Assembly (NCBI GenBank): GCA_027625915.1 | Contig: JANTQA010000057.1 | Span: 6,014,001-6,078,000, forward strand | Reading direction: 5' to 3' | Length of the DNA stretch: 64,000 nt | Source: Anaeramoeba flamelloides | Lineage: Eukaryota > Metamonada > Anaeramoebidae | Shown here: positions 12,019 to 24,263 of the stretch, in pieces | How positions within the stretch are numbered: position 1 is the first letter of the stretch | Layout: each line of letters opens with the position of its first letter | The notes under the pieces: generated by a model | Told to the model about the DNA's origin: nothing | Database searches by the model: none | What the model saw: only the letters and a program-made list of their open reading frames with translations | Position numbers and translations under genes: made by a program

Positions 12019-12221
12019 TAATAAAAAAGTAGTTTTTTTTTTATAGCTCTAATTTTTGGGGAAAATGATATTTTTTTTTTTTGATTATTTATGATTGGTT
12101 GATTTTTTGCTATTAGACATCAATTTTTTAACAAGAAATCACTGACAGCATTGGAAAATCTGGAAAGTTTTGAGGTTTTCGGAAAGAATGGAATTTAGTA
12201 ACAAAAACTTAAAACATCGAG

Positions 12222-13112
12222 AGTCTAGTCATTTGCGTTCTTTTACTACATATTCAAGAAATGACTTGAAACCAAAAAGGGCATTGTGTATTATGCACTT
12301 ATTTTGATTGGAAAAAGTCAAATAACAAAAAAAAAAATCACATAGGATCCTTATTGACCAAAAATTCCCCTTAAAAAAAGTGTTTCAAGGCATTCTCAAT
12401 TCCAAAAAAAAATAATTTTAAAAAAAAATTACTAGTTTTTTATATTATTTTTCCATGGTGATAAATTTCTTCAATTTAAAAGAAATGGGTTTTATTACAC
12501 AATTAATTTAATTTGATTAAGTTAATTTTTTTTAGATCTTAACTCTCTATATTTTACCAAGTAAGGATTTTGAAACATTCTTTTGAAAAAAATAACTCAT
12601 TTGAGAATTGTAAAAAAAGAAAAAAAAAATCTTTGAGTTCTCAAACAGTGCCAAAAGAGCGAAACTTTTAAAATAACATAGTTGTTCTCAAAATTATAGA
12701 TTCTAAATCATTCTAATTAGAAATTGAGTGGCACTCTTTGGGACTTTTTTCTTAAAAATATACTCTTTTTTTATTATTGGTTTTTGGAGATCGATCACAA
12801 TTCATACTTTTGTTTGGTTAGTTTTTGATTGTTCTTCGGCCCTTTAAAATTAAAAAAATTTTTAAATTCATTTCAGAAAACTATTTTTAACAGTTATGAC
12901 TCAACCCTTAAATTTTGATTTTTCCTGTTTGAGAATGCCTATAAACATTTTTTTTTAAAGAATTTTTGGTCAATAGGGATACTTTGTGAATTTTTTTATG
13001 TTATTTGAATTTTGCCAATCAAAATAAGTGCATAATACACAATACCATTTTTGGTTTCAAGTCACTTCTTGAGTATTGTGCAAATTCACATGTAAATGAC
13101 TAGATCAATAAG
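12222..13112. mobile_element. Fold-back element, ~178-bp arms, enclosing repeat B
   Basis: Seen: 12222-12400 and 12935-13112 are inverted copies, estimated above 80% identical (e.g. GACTTGAAACCAAAAA, ATTGTGTATTATGCACTTAT). The loop is filled almost exactly by a copy of repeat B (12490-12930). Inference: either repeat B is the interior of a larger element that has lost its arms elsewhere, or B inserted into a fold-back element. No protein coding. Confidence 0.6.
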
Positions 13113-14470
13113 GACTACATTCTTACCCTTGTAGTTATTTGTTTATTGTGTTATTTTACATTCACTTCTCAAAAAGAATATTCACTTTGAAGAAATTGGA
13201 CCAAAAATACTCTTTTAAAAGTTAAATTCATAAAAAAAATTTTCATTAGATAGATTTTTCATTAGAAAAAATTAAAAAAAAAATAAATTTCAAGTAAAGA
13301 CTCAAAGTTGAAAATATTTCAAACGTGAAAAATTAACTGTTAAAAATATTTAGAAGAATCCTATTTATTGTAAGTGATTATAGATTTAAAAAGGAAATTA
13401 TGAAATATTAAAAATCAAATTTTGGTTGGATTTTGAAAGGTGAAAATTGTTGGAATTGTAAAATTTCCTATTTTTTGGAAAAGAAATTCTCAGTGTGTAC
13501 TTTTAACTAAAATTATGGAACTCTTTTAGTAGCGTTTTTGTTCTCAATTCCAATCAAATTTTGTTCTTAAATGTGATAAAAATCGGTTAGTTATCTTTTT
13601 TCATTTGAGAAAATCTGACTTTATGTAAAATACTTGGATCAAAAAATATTCAAATAAAAAGGAACTGTCAAACAAAAAGAGATCAAATTACACCCAATTT
13701 CTTTCTTGGACTAGATTCACAAAAGCAAAATAAATTGTAAAATGAACATGATAATTTGCATTTTTTTTATTCAAATACCTGTTTGAATTTTGATTGAAAA
13801 AGTTTTAAGAAGAGTTGAATCATCTTTACAAACAATCTTTGTCATCTCAACATTGTTTTTGAATCTGATTTCTGGACATGTGATTAGTATTTGCTTGAAA
13901 CAAAAGTCCCTAATTCCAACTGAACATAATTTAAAATCTGAATTATTTTTAAGTATACACAAATGATCGATCTGGTTTGAGGTATTCAATTTAGGAAATG
14001 CTTACAAATTTTTACAAAAGACCATCGACAAAAAAAAAATAAAATTGATGATTATCTTTATTCCATCAAAAATCATCAAACACTACCAAATAGGTTCTTT
14101 CAAGAAACTTGGCTTCAAGATCTTTTTTGATTACCAAACAAATCTTTTTGGTTTTTAATTTCTGAGTTGGAAAAATGTTTTAAAAATTTCAATAATTCCA
14201 ATCAATTTCAGGAAAAGAGATGTATTTTCCTCAGAAAGGAAAAAACTACACACCTAAAAAAAAATTAGAAAAAGAACGACTCTTCAAAAAGAAGAATAAA
14301 AACAAAAATCCAGACTTGATAAAAGGTTTTCAAGAGAACGATGGGTAAGTGGTTGGAAATTATCTTTGATGGTTTCACTTAACCAATTTTTGAGATAACA
14401 AAATTAAAGTTAGATAATTTTACCATTTTTTATTTGATTTTATTTTTCCAAAAAGCAAAACACAACAAAA
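13113..14470. other. 5' flank of the OSBP-related gene
   Basis: Mostly unrecognised. A likely upstream noncoding exon or UTR segment is marked by TTTCAG at 14205-14211 and a strong donor GTAAGT at 14345 with an acceptor-like CCAAAAAG ending at 14455. The small frame between them (ATG at 14220) does not join the main frame in phase, so a 5'-UTR intron is preferred. The 72-residue frame at 13771-13989 (-) is not supported. Confidence 0.4.
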
Positions 14471-17400
14471 ATGTCGAAGAAAGAAAAGAGCCCAAAAAAA
14501 AAAACAAAGAAGTCAACAAAAAAAAAGGAATTGAACGAGAAACAAATCCTGAGACAAAAACTTTTAAAAATCTACCCATACCTCAAAAGAGACAAGTCTT
14601 TTAGAGCACTTCGAAAGTTTTTGCAGTCGCGGATTCATAAATCTGGTGGTGTTCAATTATTAAATTCTAAAGAAGTGAAGCAACAAAGGGTATGGTGTTG
14701 GGACGTAGTGAAACAAGTTGGAAAAGATTTTCTTGAAGGGAAAGACCTTACTAGAATTGCTTGTAAGAAAAAGCCTTACAATACTTTTTTTTTTTTTTTT
14801 TTTTTTGTTCTTTTTTTATTTTTTATTTTTTTTTTTTACTGTTCTCGTTTGGTGAATTCCCAAAATTAATTTCTATCTATTTCCAAAATTAACCAACAAA
14901 CAATTTTAATACCGCACCCTAACAAATAGTACCTGCTCGATTGTTTGAGCCAAGATCCTTTCTTGAAAGGCTTGCAGAAGGATTTGCTTATGCACCTTTA
15001 TATTTAGAACAGGCCTATAAGGCAACTGATCCTATCGAAAGAATGAAAAATGTTGTTTGCTTTATGTTTGCTGGTCTTCATCTCTCACTCACAAACTCGA
15101 AACCCTTTAACCCAATCCTTGGCGAAACAGTAAGTATTTTTTTCAAATTATTTTGTTGATTTTTTTTATTTTTTTTTTTTGGGAAAGTCACCAAAAGAAA
15201 TTTAAAAAAAAATGGTTGTTAATTTTTATTTTATTTTTTTTTCCTCCTGAGGTTGGTGCGGATCTTTCTGTTATAATTACCAAAAGTTGTTGTGTTAATT
15301 AGATTTTAGTGTTCTTATTCGAGATTTTTTTTTAATTGTACGTAACATTCTTTCAATAGTTGTATGTGTTCGTAAGATTTTTTTTTTTTTGAAATAAATT
15401 TTGCAATTTTTCTGTTTTTTCGTTACTTTTTTATTTTGGTTCACAAAAAAGCTTTTTATTATTTTAGATTTCGATCTTTTTCAGTTGCTAATTCAAGTTG
15501 GTATTTTTTTTTTCTGAAATTCAAGCGATTTCGAAGTTATCTACCAAATCGCATTTCACTTTTTTGAGTTTTCAAAAAAAATTTTGAATGGGTTTTTGTT
15601 TTTTTTTACAAAAATTATGTTTCTTTTTTGTTTATTTCATTTTGTTTGTAAAAATTTTTTCAACAAAGTGTGTTTCACGTTTTTTTTCTTTCATTTTAAA
15701 TCCATTTGTGGACTAACAGCTTAAATCTTCATTCACAACTTTAACAAACCATTTTCTATTTTTACAATTCCGAAATTTACAGCGGAGTAAATAACCCATA
15801 TTTTTTATTTTAGCCGATCCCAAAAATTTAACTCATGAAAAAAATATTGGCTGTCTGTAGAAATAAAAGAAACAAATCAATGGGATACCAACAGTATATA
15901 AACAAGAAATAGTGTTCTTTAAATAAATTTTCAAAAAGGATTATGAAGATATTGAAAGATTAAAATGTTATTTTTTTACAAAAAAATCGTTTTATCTCAG
16001 AAATTTTGAAAATATGACGAAATTTTACAAACAAAAGCATTTAATATTTTTGAGCCATTTAAAATAATCCAAGATCTAACCTCTATAGTCAATTTAAATC
16101 TGAACCAACAATATATGGGTGTCTTCCTATCTTCAAATACCCAAGTCTGAAAAAAAAACATGAGTTAAAATTTTGTAATGAGTCAACAAGGGTTTATTTA
16201 CCCCACTGTAAATTCTTTTTTTTTTTGAAATATTATAAACAAATCTTTAGCTTCATTTTTTCATAGAAGAAGAAAAAATTAAAGAAACATTTAAAATAAT
16301 GATACAATTTCCTAAAGAGAAAAAAATGTAAATTTTTGAGATTTGAAAGTTTAAAGTCCTTATTTTTAAAATTTAATCTTCTTGGGGTTCTTTTATTATA
16401 ATTTTTATTTTTTAATTTTTTGTCTTTAAAACAGAAAATCTTTGAGAAAATGTGTTACAAAAAAAATTTAGATACTGTAGCCAAAATTAGGAGTGTCAAA
16501 AAGTTTAATTCGAGTTTCAAAATAAAAAGTGTTCTTTTTTGTTATAAAAGACCTAAGCTAAATTTCAAAAATAGGGGCAGATTTTTCATCATTGTAAAAA
16601 TTTGTTTAATTGTTTTTTAATTTGAATAATAATGTATTTTACAAAAGTGTTTAGAGATAATAACCAAAATAGATTAATAAATAAAAATATAGTGTAATCA
16701 CTTTATTTTTTGAAAGACAAATGAAAAAAGAAAAAAATATTAAAAAAAAAGTTTGCCCAATAATTTTGAAATTTGGTTTATACATTAACCGATCAAAGAA
16801 ACCGAGAATAAAACCTAAGTAAACGTGTATTGGTTTCAAAAAGTTCTACTAATATTTAAATTGAAATACTCAAAATAAAAGGATCAAATTTGAAAATTTA
16901 TCTCAAAAAAATCGAGTAAATTATAAAAAAAATTTTTAAACTCATAAAACAAAAAATTTAAAAAAATGAAAAATGAAAAAATTTTGAACAAATTGCATTA
17001 ATAATTTATAATTTACTGAAAACATCAATGTCTTTACTTTCAAAATTGAAAATGAAATTTCTAATGTTTTTTGATAACTGTTCAATTAAGACAATTTTTT
17101 GGAAATATACTCTTTTAATTTTTTCAACAATCAAAAGTTTTAGTCAAGTCTTTAACAAAATTAATCAAATAAAACTGATTTACTCCTTCAAAAGTTTCAA
17201 GAAATTTAATAATTTTTTTTATTTTTTTTATTTTTCACCCTTTCAAGGTAAAGTTCAAATTTGGTTCGTAAAAAGAGTATTGTACAAATTATAAATTCAA
17301 AAATAACCTCAAATTTTAAATTTTAACAAGAGCTATCAACTCTACATTCTTTCCAGTCGATAAATATGTTGTTTATTTGGCAAACAGTACTGATATTTGA

Positions 17401-19130
17401 AATTTAAATGGGATAAAATTTCAACTGATCATTAACTGTTTTTCAATCCTGAAATACTTTTTCATTTAGGGGTTCTTTGTTCAACCAATAGATACCAATG
17501 TTAAAAAAAAAAAATGTAACAAACAAATAAATAAAGATCGTTAATTTCAATCTATTTCTTAGAAACAGTACTTTTTAAAAGTTTAAAAGTAAAAAAACAG
17601 TGGAAAAAATATCCCATTTATTATTCAAATATCAGTATAAACAGAATATAAAAATCGGGTAGTTCTTAAGTAGTACTTTGATAATTAACTTTTTTTAGAC
17701 TCAAACTTGAAGAAATCTTTTCAAAAGGATTCATTAAATCAAAATTTATTTTTAAACAAAGTCTTTTACTTAAAAGCCAAAAGCCATTTTACTTAAAAGT
17801 CAAAGGTCATTTTACTTAAAAGCCAAAGGCCTTTTTACCTTCATTTTAAAAATTAAAAACTAGAAAAAAAATAGTCTTAAAAACCTTTAAATTCTGAAAA
17901 ATTATTTTTGAGAAATTTATGATTCTTTGATTTAAATGTCAATCTGCAATTTTTTATTTATTTTCATATATCCCAAGTGCATATTTATCTATTTTTGGAA
18001 TTGAGTTTATATTCCACCCAAAACCATAAAGGAAATATTTTAAATAAAAAGATTGAAAAATAATTATAAATTTAATAACATTGATTAAAGAATTTATCAT
18101 TGTTTACATTTATAAATATCATCGACTTTTTGGATATACTTGTTGTTTAAAGAGCTAATCTTGTTTTTTTTTTTTTTTTTTTTCAACAAAATAATAAATC
18201 TTATTTTTTTTTTTTCTAAAAAATAATTAAAAATTCAAATTTAACAAATATAGTATCAATGTTATTTTCAAAATGGAACCCAAATATTTTGTGAACAAAC
18301 TAGTCATCACCCACCTGTTTCTGCATTTCAATTAATTGGACCAAATGATAAGTATATGTATCATGGTTATGGTAATTGGTCAGCCTCCTTTAAAGGGAAT
18401 AGTATTGATGTGTAATTTATTGTTTTATATATTTTCAATTTCTTTATGTGTGGTATTTTTTAAACTATTTATTAACGTTTTTACAACTATTTATTCATAT
18501 TTTTTTATTGATAATTAAAACACCTTCAAATAAACACAAAATTTCTGAATTATTTTTTTATTTGACAAAAGCTCACAAAAAGGAAAATACGAACTTGATT
18601 TTAATGACGGTACAAAGTATACTTGGGACAACCCAAATGTCCGAATTAATGGTATCTTGATCAAAGACAGAGTAACCAATTATGAAGGCATGATCAAATT
18701 TACAGATAAAAAAAATGATTTGGGATGTGTAATCTTTTTTGATCCTGATGCACTTGGGTTTTTTAAATCGTTAATTTTCAGTAGCAGTACCCCAAGACAC
18801 TGTGTCAAGGGATATATATACAACCTAAGCAAAGAAAAACAAAAAAACTGGGAGGAAATTTCACTTTCTCGTATCACTGGTGCCTGGGTCGATAATTTAA
18901 CCTTTGATGAAAAGGTATATTGGAAAATTGACAATAATCTGCCAGAACGACCCCATCCTTCAAAAACCTATATTCCATCCGATAGCCGTTACCGTAAAGA
19001 TAGAAAGGCCTTGGCAAAATTAGAATGGGATAAGGCTGCAAAAATGAAAGTTGAAGGTGAAGAAAAGCAAAGATATGATCGAAAATTACGCGCTCAGCAA
19101 CTCAAGGATATGAAAAAAAACAATAATTAA
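14471..19130 (+). CDS. Oxysterol-binding protein-related protein (short ORP)
   Basis: Lipid/sterol transfer protein made of a bare ORD barrel without PH domain, expected to be cytosolic and to act at membrane contacts (known for the family). Four exons: 14471-14762, 14930-15129, 18254-18411, 18572-19130; together 402 aa, the usual length for short ORPs. All junctions are GT-AG and phases match. Motifs in order: a lysine-rich start, GKDLTRIALP (lid region), EPRSFLERLAE, NPILGET split from YQCYF by intron 2, the family signature EQTSHHPPVSAF, then GNSIDV, DGTKYTW, and a C-terminal IPSDSRYRKDRKALAKLEWD followed by a basic helix. No key motif is missing. Introns are 167, 3124 and 160 bp; the middle one is exceptional. 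Identity is very sure; the exact start is less sure because a 5'-UTR intron seems to lie just upstream. Confidence 0.94.
15130..18253 (+). other. 3.1-kb intron 2 of the ORP gene
   Basis: Donor ACA|GTAAGT at 15130, acceptor AATATAG ending at 18253, phase 0. No internal ORF matches a known family. 17315-17375 shares a diverged block with 23615-23675 (TTTTAACAAGA-CTAT-AACTC...TCAGTC-ATATGTTG), so at least part is dispersed repeat. Tandem-like TTTACTTAAAAG-CAAAGGC units occur at 17765-17840. Confidence 0.75.
17315..17375 (+). repeat. Dispersed repeat block shared with 23615-23675
   Basis: Similar block in the same orientation in the 5' flank of the Ras GEF gene. Noncoding; the extent beyond 60 bp is unclear by eye. 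Confidence 0.4.
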
Positions 19131-20044
19131 GAAAATTAATCAGAAACTCAGTTTCAAATTAAACGTTTTTATATTTTTATATCGTTATTATATTATGTTA
19201 TAATTATCAATTGCTTTATTTGAAACCTTACATGTTGAGAAAAATCCAGAACCGTTGATTAAATTATTTAATTCGATTTATTTTTAATTTTTAATTTTAT
19301 TTTCTTTTTATCCATTTTTTTAAATTTATTTTTTATTTTTATTTTTATTTTTCATTTTATTTATTATTTATTATTTAATTTATTATTAAAAATGATAAAT
19401 AATTTTGAAAAAATCAGGCTTTTTTACAATTTAATAAATAAAAAAAAAAAAATTAGATTTTTTATTAAAAAGAAACTATAAAGTTTTCTTTCATTTTTAT
19501 TATTTTTTTAAAAGTTAATTCAAATTTTATCTTTAAAAAAACATAATTATTCAAAATTATAAAGAATATTGATAAATATTGTAGACAATTATTAAAAATA
19601 ATCGATTTTCTAGATAAATACAAATTTTGTTTTAAAGGGCATTTCAAAAAAAAAAAAAAAGGGGGGGGGGGGGGGTGGCATTTGTTATGATATATGATGT
19701 ACCACAAAGTTATTAAAAAAATTGTGTGTAGAACAACAGAAATAAAAAGAAAGAAAAAAATAGAATAGAATTGTTTTACTTGGATTTCAAAATTGATTAT
19801 TTGACATTTTTCTTTTGAAATGTGCATTTGTACAATTCAAATTAAAATTAATAATCATTTTGTGAACATTAAACAAAAATAAATTGAATACCATTGAAGA
19901 TTTGGGTGGGTTTCAATAGAATTGAGGGAACTATCATAATGATCATAAAAACATAGAGAACAGAATCAAAAAAAAATGATACTTTTATAAAAAATGAAAA
20001 AATAATAATTTTTTTATTAGTTTATTATTTCAAAGAAGGAATTG
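19131..20044. other. Intergenic 3' flank of the ORP gene
   Basis: No gene seen. Notable only for a run of about 15 A followed by 15 G at 19646-19675; the Pro-rich ORF on the minus strand there is an artefact of the run. Confidence 0.55.
19646..19675 (+). repeat. (A)15(G)15 homopolymer junction
   Basis: An uninterrupted run of 15 G in very AT-rich DNA, directly preceded by about 15 A. Could form a quadruplex or be a slippage hot spot; length may be unreliable in the assembly. Confidence 0.85.
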
Positions 20045-20327
20045 GTGTTTAAACTGGGGGGTGGGGTCCTCTATGACCTTTATTATTCGGATTTATTACT
20101 CGTTTTCTTCTAGATAAACTCAACCCTTTGCGATACATGTTCAAATGTTTCCAGATGACTTGGTTTTTTTTATATAAGGCTTATTAATATAAATAAAGTG
20201 CCAGGTAGACAAAATATTTAAAATTATTGGCGATTTTGGAATGAATGTGAATAAGAATAATACTCAAAAAAAAAAAAAAAAAAAAACTTCAAATCCTAAA
20301 GATATTCTATATCTTGGGATTCGGTTA

Positions 20328-20521
20328 CAGTCAGTTTCACTTTTAAGACATAAACTTTCAACGAAGTTTAAGGCACAATAAAAATCTCAAATTAAGGCAC
20401 AAAATTCAGATTCTAGTAAAATAAATTGTAAAAAAAATAATTCCAAATTTTATGCCTTAATTTGAGATTTTTATTGTGCCTTAAATTTCGTTGAAAGTTT
20501 GTGCCTTAAAAGTGTAACTGG
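20328..20521. mobile_element. Palindromic TA-MITE (family A), copy 5
   Basis: 194 bp, flanked by TA (20326-20327, 20522-20523). Left end CAGTCAGTTTCACTTTTAAG, right end mirrored with one small change. Arms continue through CTTTCAACGAA and AAATCTCAAATTAAGGC; the only non-palindromic part is a ~50-bp core. Inserted into LINE sequence. Confidence 0.85.
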
Positions 20522-20661
20522 TAGTAGATAAACAAACACACTTAAAATTTAACTAGGATAAAAAAAAAACCAATTTTGAAAGATAATTAATATCCTATAG
20601 CAAAAAAAATTCATTTTTTCATTTATTTATTAATTGCGAGAAAGGAGTAAAAAAAAATTTA

Positions 20662-20858
20662 CAATAAGTTTCACTTTTAAGGCACAAACTTTCAACGAAA
20701 TTTAAGGCACAATAAAAATCTCAAATTAAGGCATAAAATTTGGAATTATTTTTTTTACAATTTATTTTACTAGAATCTGAATTTTGTGCCTTAATTTGAG
20801 ATTTTTATTGTGCCTTAAATTTCGTTGAAAGTTTGTACCTTAAAAGTGAAACTGACTG
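20662..20858. mobile_element. Palindromic TA-MITE (family A), copy 6
   Basis: 197 bp between TA dinucleotides. Right end CTTAAAAGTGAAACTGACTG is intact. The core (CTAGAATCTGAATTTTG) is the reverse complement of that of copy 5, so the two near-identical copies are inverted 140 bp apart. Confidence 0.85.
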
Positions 20859-22258
20859 TACTAAATAAAAAAAGAACAAGAAAAATAATTAAAACATTAT
20901 GATGTAAAAATATTATATTGTTTACTTGGCTAAATCAAAAATTATACACGTCATGAAACAGGAGGAGTAGAACCACAATAGAAAGGTTATCAGTAATAAA
21001 TAAAGATTCCACAAAATGTGATTAATAAATTGGCATCCCACAACTCCAAAAGGTGGGGTGTTGTGTACCCGAATTTATATATTTTTTATACTATTTTAGG
21101 AATTTTTTATTTTCAATTTTTTCTTTATTACCCTAAGTAAAAATTCATTTTTTCAAAGCGGTTATACATATCAAATTAATATATGGGTTAGAAATATTTG
21201 ATCTAACACAAAAAGATTTCAAGTCAATTGATGTGGGGGCAAATAAAAAAAAATAACAAATTAATAATTAATAAATCCACTTTCATCAAATTATTTATAA
21301 AACTGAAGCTAAAATTGATCCGGTAAGAATAAAGATTTATTAAAGAAGGTTTAAACTAATTCAAAAACCAAAATCTTTGAGTTCAATCAAATAGTTATCA
21401 ATCTTAAATTTAGAGAACATAAATTAAAAAATATTATCTGGTAATCGAACACCTTAAAAGAACTAGAAATTGAACTTGATAAATATCTAATCAAACAACT
21501 AAAATATAGTTACAGTTATAAAGTTTAAAAATATTTAGAAATAATTTCTATCCTTATATAAAATCTTTTTCAGTCAATGGGGTCCAATTTTATTGAAGAA
21601 ACATAACAAAGTTTGTGATTTTAATTCGTTATTCTTCTCAAACTAAAATTTTAATTTTTAGATCAAGATCATTTTTTCTAATATTGTAAATTTTTTTTTT
21701 TAGTATTTTGTTTAATACTTTTTTTTTTCTTTTTTATTTTGTTTTTTAAAATTTAATTTGAAAAGAAAAAAAAATGTTTGAAACTCTAAATTGGCATTAA
21801 GAAAAGTTAGGCGTGGTATTTTCTTTTAAAAATCATTTTATAGATTTACAAGTGAAAAATCTTCATGTCAACAATTTCTTTTCCTAAAGAAATTGAGAAC
21901 TTTACACGAGACGTTCCAATTAAAGTGGCCCAAAAAAATTTTTTTAACATTTTTTTTTTTTTTTTGAAATAAATGGTTTGTTCGGGCTTTTTTTTTATAA
22001 TTATCAACTCTAATAAGAACTTTATTAATCTCATTTTTCTAAACAATCTAATTTTTTTTCGATTCTAAAAAGATAAAGTGACTTTTTCATTTTTGGCTGG
22101 GTCCCTTTGAGTGAAATGGACTTTATTATTAAAAAAAACAGTCTTGTCATCAAGTGCCGTCAAGAAAACCTAACAGTGGATTTTTTTTAAATTTAGATAT
22201 TAAAAGAAAATTATTATAATTTAAATTTTATTTATCCAATTAAAAAAATATAAAGGAA

Positions 22259-22330
22259 GTTTTCCAGAATTCAAAATAATCGAGAAAAACATATGACTTT
22301 TCTCAATTCTTTTAAATTCTGGAAAACCTA
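22259..22330. repeat. Hairpin repeat (family H)
   Basis: GTTTTCCAGAATTCAAAA and TTTTAAATTCTGGAAAACC pair across a ~30-base loop. Related hairpins occur at 22993-23065 and 35570-35645, always next to the LINE 3' end. Confidence 0.65.
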
Positions 22331-22349
22331 AATATAAAATTATTTTAAA

Positions 22350-22620
22350 ATGGAAAGGTTACACTTTGGTTTTAAAACGCAGAAAATTTTATGTGGCTAC
22401 CTATTCTATGAAAAAAAATCAAACAATTTGGATTAAAAAACTAATTCCAATTATCAAAAATAATAAGAATAATATCTTTGATATTATTCGTATCAAATAT
22501 TCATTATTCATTTTATCATTAGTTAATGATAATGAAAATTATGGTTCTTTATTAAAATTTCTAAATACGTATTTACAAATGAATATTGTAAGAGGAAATT
22601 AATTTCCTCCCTTCAAAATA
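22350..22620 (+). mobile_element. LINE C-terminal tail
   Basis: An open 78-codon frame containing NNIFDIIR-KYSLFILSLVND-ENYGSLLKFLN corresponds residue for residue with a broken frame at 35420-35530, so it is the end of the same LINE protein. Preceded by the hairpin repeat; it seems to be an independent short insertion. Confidence 0.65.
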
Positions 22621-22639
22621 AAAAAAAAAAAAAAACTCA

Positions 22640-22970
22640 GAAAATTTACAAATTATCTAAATGGATATTCTAATGATATGAACTAAGATAAATCAAAATT
22701 TTGCAAATTAGACAAAAAATCAAAAAAATTGGATATCAATGAAGATTTGGGTCATACACTCTGTAACTGTCCAGCCTATGAAAATAATTATAAAATTCAG
22801 ATATCTTAATTAAAAATAATTAATAATTCTAATATATCAAAAATTTTTAATATTTTTAATAATATTTTAAAAAATGACGCAATATTTTTATTATCACTTG
22901 TGGGTAATAGACGAATTTTTGAGTCTTTATTAAAATTTCTAAATATAAATTTAGGAATTTATTGAAGTGC
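22640..22970 (+). mobile_element. LINE C-terminal tail, second copy
   Basis: Reads KLDINEDLGHTLCNCPAYENN (variant zinc knuckle) then IFLLSLVGN-RIFESLLKFLN. Stops interrupt it. Tandemly follows the tail at 22350. Confidence 0.65.
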
Positions 22971-22992
22971 TATAGGGTGCCGTAGAGTGCCT

Positions 22993-23065
22993 AGGTTTTC
23001 CAAAATTCAAAAGAATTGAGAAACATATATGATTTTACTCAATTCTTTTAAATTGTGGAAAAGTT
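22993..23065. repeat. Hairpin repeat (family H)
   Basis: Starts with GAGTGCCTAGGTTTTCCAAA and pairs with TTTAAATTGTGGAAAAG. The preceding AGTGC motifs also precede the copy at 35570. Confidence 0.6.
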
Positions 23066-24263
23066 AAAGGTCGTTTTCTTTAATTTTTGTAATAAACCCA
23101 TAATTAAATAAATTTTCTTTTTATTTAAAAAGGTAAAAAAACAGAAGGGTTGTTTTCTAGAATTAAAAAAAATAGGAATTAAAAAGTCCACCTTCAAATA
23201 TTAAAAAAAAAAAAATAAATAAAAAAATTTTTTGTAATCATTCATTGATTTTCTTTCGTGTGGAGAATGTGTGTTGATAAAAAGTGAAAATATTGCCAAA
23301 TATTGTTTTTTTTTTTTGATTTTAATGAAAAATTAAAAAATTATTACTTGACTAAAAAAATTTTGTGGAATTTTGAAAAGCATAACATGGAGGATTTTAA
23401 ATCTAATTTTTTGTTTATCTCTTAGTTCACTTTCACTGTGGTTGAAAAAATCGGTATGTATTCGTCTAAAGTCTAGAATAGTTTGTAATAGATGGTTTAT
23501 TGGGGAATTTCGATTTTTGAAACTTTAGAAACTTTTGAAATAAATTTTGAATTTGGTAACTAATAAAAGGTTGTTCGTAAATGATAACTTTTGGAAAAAA
23601 ACCTTACCATCTAAATTTTAACAAGATCTATAAACTCGAAATTCTTTTCAGTCCAAAAATTTGTTGTTTGTTTTAAAAATAATATGAACATCGAATAATA
23701 TTTGGATAGTCCTTAAATCTCAAATTAAAAATATTTTTTAAATTTCTTTCTGGAAACAAGGAGAAAATTTCAGAACAAATCCAAAAGAATGTAAAAGTGT
23801 TTACAACAAAGTCGAGAAATTCAATATTTTGATGAAAAATGGAAAAATAAAAAAAATTTTTTTTCCTCTATTTCCAAATCAGAAACTTGAAATAAAAAAG
23901 ATAAATTTTTGCTGGTTTTTGGTTTGATTGTTTGTCAAACCATCTAAAATTGTGAATAATTAAATATATTCCAATTACACAGGCACTCAGAATTATTTTC
24001 ACTCCAAAAAAGAATTAGAAATTACCAAACAATGTTACCAACTGATGATTTTATTTTCGCCGATCGATTTGAAAAGAAAAAACAAAAAAAATACTAAAAA
24101 AAAAACAATTTTTTAGAACAAAAAAAAAAAAAAAATAAAAAAAAAAAAAAAATAACTCAAAACATACAACTAAAAACACAAGTAGTCCACAATTTTCAGA
24201 GATTTTTCAAAAAATAAATTCATTTTTTGCAATTTTTTTTGTCTCAGATTTTTTTTTTACTGA
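23066..24263. other. 5' flank of the Ras GEF gene
   Basis: No gene. Holds the 23615-23675 repeat block and A-rich tracts directly before the start codon. Confidence 0.5.

Larger units (their letters stand above)
20045..21660 (+). mobile_element. LINE relic, RT C-terminal part onward, interrupted by two MITEs
   Basis: Starts inside the reverse transcriptase with a broken match to the QGDPLSPLLF region (PLLFGFITRFLLDKLN), then RYMFKCFQMT and YLGIRLQ, aligning with the copy at 33.3-35.4 kb. The YLGIRLQ frame stops exactly where the MITE at 20328 begins. Downstream of the second MITE comes LIYGLEIFDLTQKDFKSIDV, matching the copy near 34.7 kb. Stops are frequent. Known: LINEs are typically 5'-truncated. 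Confidence 0.7.

Noticed and set aside
14220-14344. Coding exon upstream of the ORP start
   Set aside because: Good splice sites, but the frame does not join the ORP frame; kept as a likely 5'-UTR exon.
19465-19827. 120-aa ORF with a Pro run
   Set aside because: Created by the homopolymer G run and AT-rich flanks; no family features.
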